A stretch of DNA of 17,551 nt from Bacteroidales bacterium (GTDB taxonomy: Bacteria; Bacteroidota; Bacteroidia; Bacteroidales; UBA7960). Shown here piece by piece: positions 14,140-17,551 of this stretch. Where the stretch lies: positions 1 to 17,551 of the forward strand of contig SKNE01000297.1 of the NCBI GenBank assembly GCA_007120675.1, given 5' to 3'. The notes under the pieces were generated by a model. That model was not told the origin of the DNA. It did not search any database and saw nothing but the letters and a program-made list of their open reading frames with translations. The translations under genes and the position numbers were made by a program. Numbering within the stretch: the stretch's first letter is position 1; each line of letters opens with the position of its first letter.

Positions 14140-15912
14140 CTAATCCAGGTGAATGTCGTACGGCATGCGGGTCAGGATGCCCGTCATGTCGCGGGCCTCA
14201 TTGATCTGCCTGTAGTAGCGGTAGCTGGGACCCAGCTGGCGTTGCAGTATGCGCTCCTGCACGCCGCCAAAGCTTTCCAGTAGTTGCTCAATAAACTCTT
14301 TCCGAATGGGATACTCCACCGTCCGGTAATCCTCCAGCTCGGCCAGCTCCACAGCCTTTTCAATGGCGAGTGCCAGTCCGCCGAAATCGTCCACCAGGCC
14401 AACCTGCTTGGCCTCGGCGCCGGTCCATACACGGCCCCTTCCCAGTTCATCGACCACTGAAACGGGCATGTTGCGGCCCTCGGCGACGTGCCCGATGAAG
14501 GTATCGTAAACCTGTGCAATGCCCTCCTCAATGAAGGCACGCTCCTCCCTGGTCAGGGCCTTGGTAATGGAGCCCATGTCGGCGAAGCGGTTGGTCTTGA
14601 CATTGTCAAAGGTGATGCCGATCTTGTCGTTGAAAAACTCCTGCATGTTGGGGATCATGCCGAACACCCCGATGGATCCCGTGATGGTGCTGGGGTTGGC
14701 AATGATGTAATCGGCGGCACAGGCGATATAGTACCCGCCAGAGGCGGCCACATCACCCATGGAGGCCACCACCGGCTTCACCTCTGAGGCCAGGATCACC
14801 TCACGAAGAATGACGTCTGAAGCCAGGGCACTGCCCCCGGGCGAGTTGATGCGGAACACGATGGCTTTCACGTCATCGTCCAGCCTGGCCTCGCGCAAAG
14901 CCTTGGCTATACGGTCAGATCCGATGGTGCGGTCTCCCCCCTGTCCGGAAATGATGTTCCCGCTGGCGTACACCACGGCAACTTTGTTCTTGCTGCGCGG
15001 ACTGATCATGCTTTTTGGCAGCGGTGCCTTGGTGTATTGCCCCATGGTCACGAAGCTGATGTCGTCGTCTTCCTCCAGGCCCAGGCGCTCCCTGAGGATG
15101 TCGTAAATCTCATCGCGGTAGGCCGTGCCGTCAATCATCTCATTTTCCAGGGCCAGGGTGGCATTGCGTGTGAGCAGGTTGTCGGCCACATGATTCAGGT
15201 GGTTTATACTCTGGCCGCGGGTGCGGGCGATGTCTGCCATCACATTGTTCCAGATGGAGCTGATGTATGACATGATCTGTTCACGGTTCTCTTCGCTCAT
15301 GTCTTCGCGGAAGAATGGCTCGCCGGCACTCTTGTATTCCCCGTGGCGGATCACCTGTGCATCGATGCCCAGGCGCTCAAGCATGTTTTTCAGGAAGAAA
15401 AGCTCGGAGTTGATCCCGCTGAAGTCGATCCCCCCCTCCGGGTGCAGGTAAAGCTCATCGGCCACGCTGCCCAGGTAATAGGCACGCTGCATGAACACCT
15501 CGCCATAGGTGATCACGAACTTGCCTGACTCCCTGAAGTCCTCCAGGGCGCGGCGCACCTCATCGATGGTGCTCCATCCCGCAGGCACGATGCTGAGGTC
15601 AAGGAAAACGCCTTCGATGTTTTCATCCTCCTTTGCCTTTTCCAGGTTCTCCAGGATCTGGTTCAGGCCAATGGCCCGGCTTGGGCTAAGCGACATGAAG
15701 TCGAAGGACTCAAAGGGGTTGCCTCCGCCGCGGTCGACAATCTCGGTGGTGAAGGTGAGGTGGAGAACAGAATTCTCTTCCACCGTGAAGGTGTCCCTGC
15801 TGGAAAGGCTGGCGATGGAAGCGATGATGCCAACCATCAGGAAGAATAGGATGACAAAGGTGAGAAAGAACCCCAGCATGGAGGCGAACATAAACTTGAA
15901 GAATTGTTTCAT
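14140..15912 (-). CDS. sppA: Signal peptide peptidase SppA, long (67K) type
   Basis: The 590-residue membrane serine protease degrades cleaved signal peptides. Residues 8-37 are one N-terminal membrane segment; two tandem S49/ClpP-like halves follow. The catalytic lysine is K194 in HGEYKSAGEPF, and the nucleophile is S391 in GDVAASGGYYIACAADYI. SPGGS (357-361) and the oxyanion region TITGSIGVFG agree with the E. coli-type long enzyme (about 600 residues). The start at ATG 15912 gives the membrane anchor directly. It is divergent from folK with a 144-bp gap and ends in a strong terminator. Folding of two domains in one chain is typical, so no defect is seen. Confidence 0.94.
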   Translation of the reverse strand: MKQFFKFMFASMLGFFLTFVILFFLMVGIIASIASLSSRDTFTVEENSVLHLTFTTEIVDRGGGNPFESFDFMSLSPSRAIGLNQILENLEKAKEDENIEGVFLDLSIVPAGWSTIDEVRRALEDFRESGKFVITYGEVFMQRAYYLGSVADELYLHPEGGIDFSGINSELFFLKNMLERLGIDAQVIRHGEYKSAGEPFFREDMSEENREQIMSYISSIWNNVMADIARTRGQSINHLNHVADNLLTRNATLALENEMIDGTAYRDEIYDILRERLGLEEDDDISFVTMGQYTKAPLPKSMISPRSKNKVAVVYASGNIISGQGGDRTIGSDRIAKALREARLDDDVKAIVFRINSPGGSALASDVILREVILASEVKPVVASMGDVAASGGYYIACAADYIIANPSTITGSIGVFGMIPNMQEFFNDKIGITFDNVKTNRFADMGSITKALTREERAFIEEGIAQVYDTFIGHVAEGRNMPVSVVDELGRGRVWTGAEAKQVGLVDDFGGLALAIEKAVELAELEDYRTVEYPIRKEFIEQLLESFGGVQERILQRQLGPSYRYYRQINEARDMTGILTRMPYDIHLD

Positions 15913-15942
15913 GGTTGATCTTTTTTAGGTGATTAAATGAAT

Positions 15943-15958
15943 AATTAGCGAGCTAATT
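15943..15958. promoter_or_regulatory. 16-bp perfect dyad in the sppA-folK divergent region
   Basis: AATTAGC (15943-15949) and GCTAATT (15952-15958) form a perfect dyad with a GA centre, 31 bp upstream of the sppA ATG. It is placed well for an operator acting on sppA. AT-rich sequence makes such dyads less surprising, and the regulator is unknown. Confidence 0.35.
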
Positions 15959-16004
15959 TACGAATAATCCTTTTAAATACAGGACAGGGGCTTGATAAAG
16001 AAAT

Positions 16005-16035
16005 TTTGTCATCCCGTTTTTTTTCGTCAATTTTG
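16005..16035 (+). promoter_or_regulatory. Candidate Bacteroidota promoter for folK
   Basis: A -33 element TTTG (16005-16008) is followed after exactly 19 bp by CAATTTTG (16028-16035), which differs from the -7 consensus TAnnTTTG at one position. Transcription would begin near 16042, about 15 nt before the folK ATG. The spacing and position fit well. Confidence 0.5.
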
Positions 16036-16056
16036 CCTGCGTTCAACCTGCCTGGC

Positions 16057-16575
16057 ATGAAACACACCGCCTTTGTTTTAATGGGGGGCAACGTGGGTGA
16101 TGTACCCGCTAGCTTTTCCACTGCCCTGGCCAAGTTCCGTTCCGGTGGACTCACACCGGTTCGCATGAGCTCGCTGTACATCAGTGAGCCCTGGGGTATG
16201 GACGGGGCAGCGCCGTTTCACAACCAGGCGGTCATGCTCCATACGGAATGGTCAGCCAGGCAGTTGCTGACCTTTTTGTTGTCCACCGAGCACGCCATGG
16301 GCCGGACCCGGCAGCCAGGACTCACGCAGTCCAGGCGGATTGACCTGGATATCTTGTTTTATGATGACCTGGTGGTATCTGAACCCAAGCTGACCATACC
16401 CCACCCCAGGATGCACCTGCGCAGGTTCGCCCTCCTTCCCATGAAGGAGATCGCACCGGATCATATTCACCCCCTCCTGGACAAGAGCATCCGCCAGCTG
16501 CTGGAGGAGTGCCCCGACCAGCTGATGGTAAAAAAGCTTAGACCGGAGCCTGCCCAAGGCAATGAAGAACCCTAA
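16057..16575 (+). CDS. folK: 2-amino-4-hydroxy-6-hydroxymethyldihydropteridine pyrophosphokinase (HPPK)
   Basis: The 172-residue enzyme transfers pyrophosphate from ATP to 6-hydroxymethyl-dihydropterin in folate synthesis. It has the family start MKHTAFVLMGGNVGD, SSLYISEPWG (38-47), HNQAV (55-59), and the ATP/Mg signature SRRIDLDILFYDD (92-104) with the two Asp ligands D96 and D98. HPRMHLRRFALLP (116-128) completes the pattern. The normal length is about 160. ATG 16057 was used because a GTG-type start at 16006 adds residues unlike the family. The 3' end (stop 16573-16575) lies just before or overlaps the next gene, and the pair is likely co-transcribed. Confidence 0.94.
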   Translation: MKHTAFVLMGGNVGDVPASFSTALAKFRSGGLTPVRMSSLYISEPWGMDGAAPFHNQAVMLHTEWSARQLLTFLLSTEHAMGRTRQPGLTQSRRIDLDILFYDDLVVSEPKLTIPHPRMHLRRFALLPMKEIAPDHIHPLLDKSIRQLLEECPDQLMVKKLRPEPAQGNEEP

Positions 16576-16585
16576 GACGAAAGGC

Positions 16586-17233
16586 ATGCGATACAACTAC
16601 ATCGCCATAGAAGGAAATATTGGTGCGGGGAAAACCTCCCTGGCCACCCGCATTGCCCAGCGGTTCAACGGAAAACTGATCCTGGAGCGTTTTGAAGACA
16701 ACCCCTTCCTGGCCAAGTTTTACGGGGACCAGGAGCGCTATGCCTTTCCCCTTGAGCTCTCCTTCCTGGCCGACCGCTATCAGCAATTGAAACGGGAATT
16801 GGCGCGACAGGACCTGTTCACCGACTTCACCATCTCCGACTATTTTTTGAACAAGTCACTTATCTTCGCCCGGAAGACACTCAATGACGATGAATACCAG
16901 CTGTTCATGACCATGTTCAATATCATGAACGCCAATTTGCCCAGGCCGGACCTGCTGGTTCACCTCTATGTCAGGACAAGCAGGTTGCAGCATAATATCC
17001 GGACCCGCGGCCGGGACTACGAGCAAGGCATACAGGATGACTACCTGGAGAAGATCCAGGACAGCTACTTCAACTACCTTAAGCAGCAGCGCAAGATGCG
17101 AATCCTGCTGTTGGACATGAATGAAGTGGACTTCGTTGCCTACTCTTCCCACCTGGAAATGATCCTGGAATGCATCGACAGGGATTACCCGCCCGGCCTC
17201 AACAGTGTCGTGCCCGGTCAGCCGTCAGCATGA
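16586..17233 (+). CDS. Deoxynucleoside kinase (dNK/dGK-like)
   Basis: The 215-residue cytosolic kinase phosphorylates deoxynucleosides for salvage. It has the P-loop EGNIGAGKTS, a DRYQQLKRELA stretch, the substrate/catalytic region FTDFTISDYFLNKSLIF in place of the ERS motif, and an arginine-rich lid RTRGRDYEQGIQDDYLEKI. Length fits the family. ATG 16586 gives the usual MRYNYIAIEGNIGAGK start; an earlier in-frame ATG at 16562 would overlap folK by 14 bp and is also possible. The sppA-folK-dNK neighbourhood is common in Bacteroidota (general knowledge). Base specificity (deoxyadenosine, deoxyguanosine or other) cannot be read from the sequence. Confidence 0.9.
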   Translation: MRYNYIAIEGNIGAGKTSLATRIAQRFNGKLILERFEDNPFLAKFYGDQERYAFPLELSFLADRYQQLKRELARQDLFTDFTISDYFLNKSLIFARKTLNDDEYQLFMTMFNIMNANLPRPDLLVHLYVRTSRLQHNIRTRGRDYEQGIQDDYLEKIQDSYFNYLKQQRKMRILLLDMNEVDFVAYSSHLEMILECIDRDYPPGLNSVVPGQPSA

Positions 17234-17330
17234 CTGCTTATCAGCCGTCAGCTTGATCTCCGGTTGGTCGTCAGCAAAACTCCTGGCCGGCCAGCAGCAT
17301 GACCCCGGGTCACTTGCCACCGGACATAAA

Positions 17331-17363
17331 AAAAGGGATCAGCCATGTCGACTGATCCCTTTT
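17331..17363 (+). terminator. Rho-independent terminator after the deoxynucleoside kinase gene
   Basis: AAAAGGGATCAG (17331-17342) pairs perfectly with CTGATCCCTTTT (17352-17363) over 12 bp around a 9-nt loop, followed by GGTCTTTTT. The symmetric A/T ends make it able to stop transcription from either side; the nearest gene end is the kinase stop at 17233. Confidence 0.85.
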
Positions 17364-17384
17364 GGTCTTTTTACCTTGATCTAC

Positions 17385-17473
17385 CCTGCATTATTCATGC
17401 TTTTAATCCAGGTCAGATGCAAGGCGTCGGAAGCCGCTGACATAGTGTTCTATTTCAAGGCTTTCGCAACGAA
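17385..17473. repeat. Dispersed repeat, copy B (pairs with 5841-5929)
   Basis: This copy lies beyond the terminator of the kinase gene, in the same orientation as copy A. The best-conserved block is 17385-17434 (43 of 50 bases identical to 5841-5890). As in copy A, the minus strand reads ALHLxWxKxMxNAG and then a stop (TAG at 17383-17381), but an upstream in-frame stop leaves only a short open stretch, so a functional gene is unlikely. Two diverged copies in 17.5 kb suggest a family in the genome. Confidence 0.6.
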
Positions 17474-17551
17474 GCAGATGGCCTGTAGTAAAAGCACCTG
17501 CAAAAAGCAAACAAATTGAGTTTTTACGAGCATTTGTCCTTGTTGCCAATG

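Larger units (their letters stand above)
17234..17551. other. Gene-poor tail of the window
   Basis: These 318 bases contain no convincing gene. They hold a short direct repeat (TCAGCCGTCAGC at 17218-17229 and 17241-17252), the terminator at 17331-17363, and the second copy of the dispersed repeat at 17385-17473. Sequence after about 17475 is A/T-richer and may approach a promoter outside the window, but nothing more specific is visible. Confidence 0.6.

Noticed and set aside
17218..17252. Start of a CRISPR-like or tandem array (two TCAGCCGTCAGC units)
   Set aside because: Only two short units, with no further copies or cas genes.

Overview
The window looks like chromosomal DNA from an anaerobic or facultatively anaerobic Bacteroidota member (Bacteroidales/Marinilabiliales-like). 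This is inferred from several signs. Most starts lack a Shine-Dalgarno, and there are promoter -7 boxes of the Bacteroidota type (TAnnTTTG). An outer-membrane barrel protein carries a SPOR-like tail, and sppA, folK and a deoxynucleoside kinase are neighbours. No rRNA, tRNA, CRISPR array, IS element or phage gene was seen.

Layout. (1) 1-1343: a long hairpin, then a signal-peptide/beta-barrel/coiled-coil/SPOR-like gene broken by one in-frame TAA. (2) 1524-8118, minus strand: a tungsten/molybdenum-pterin island. In transcription order it holds a tungsten-type aldehyde ferredoxin oxidoreductase (aor), moaD, a ThiF/MoeB-like activating enzyme, moeA, moaA, moaC and a MOSC-MogA fusion. (3) 8119-8489: a 371-bp divergent control region with a possible structured aor leader and a dyad. 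(4) 8490-12425, plus strand: a WtpB/ModB-like permease, a WtpC/ModC-like ATPase, and an AcoR-type sigma-54 activator (GAF-PAS-AAA+-Fis). (5) 12595-14028: a lipoprotein alkaline phosphatase. (6) 14140-15912, minus strand: SppA-type protease with a clear terminator. (7) 16057-17233, plus strand: folK and a deoxynucleoside kinase, then a terminator and one copy of a repeat also found between moaD and thiF.

How the genes may work together (inference). WtpBC imports tungstate or molybdate. MoaA/MoaC make cyclic pyranopterin monophosphate, and MoaD charged by the ThiF-like protein supplies the dithiolene sulfur. The MogA-like domain adenylates the pterin and MoeA inserts the metal. The product is AOR, which interconverts aldehydes and carboxylates with ferredoxin. 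The sigma-54 activator may sense an aldehyde or related small molecule. moaE and a periplasmic oxyanion-binding protein (wtpA/modA) are absent from the window and must be supplied elsewhere.

The best candidates for something new are: the whole W-island with its own bEBP; the 58-nt hairpin abutting the GTG start of the interrupted gene; the compact 266-residue MoaA; the possible RNA structure in the aor leader; and the dispersed repeat at about 5841 and 17385. All numbers are hand counts; no searches or folding programs were run.
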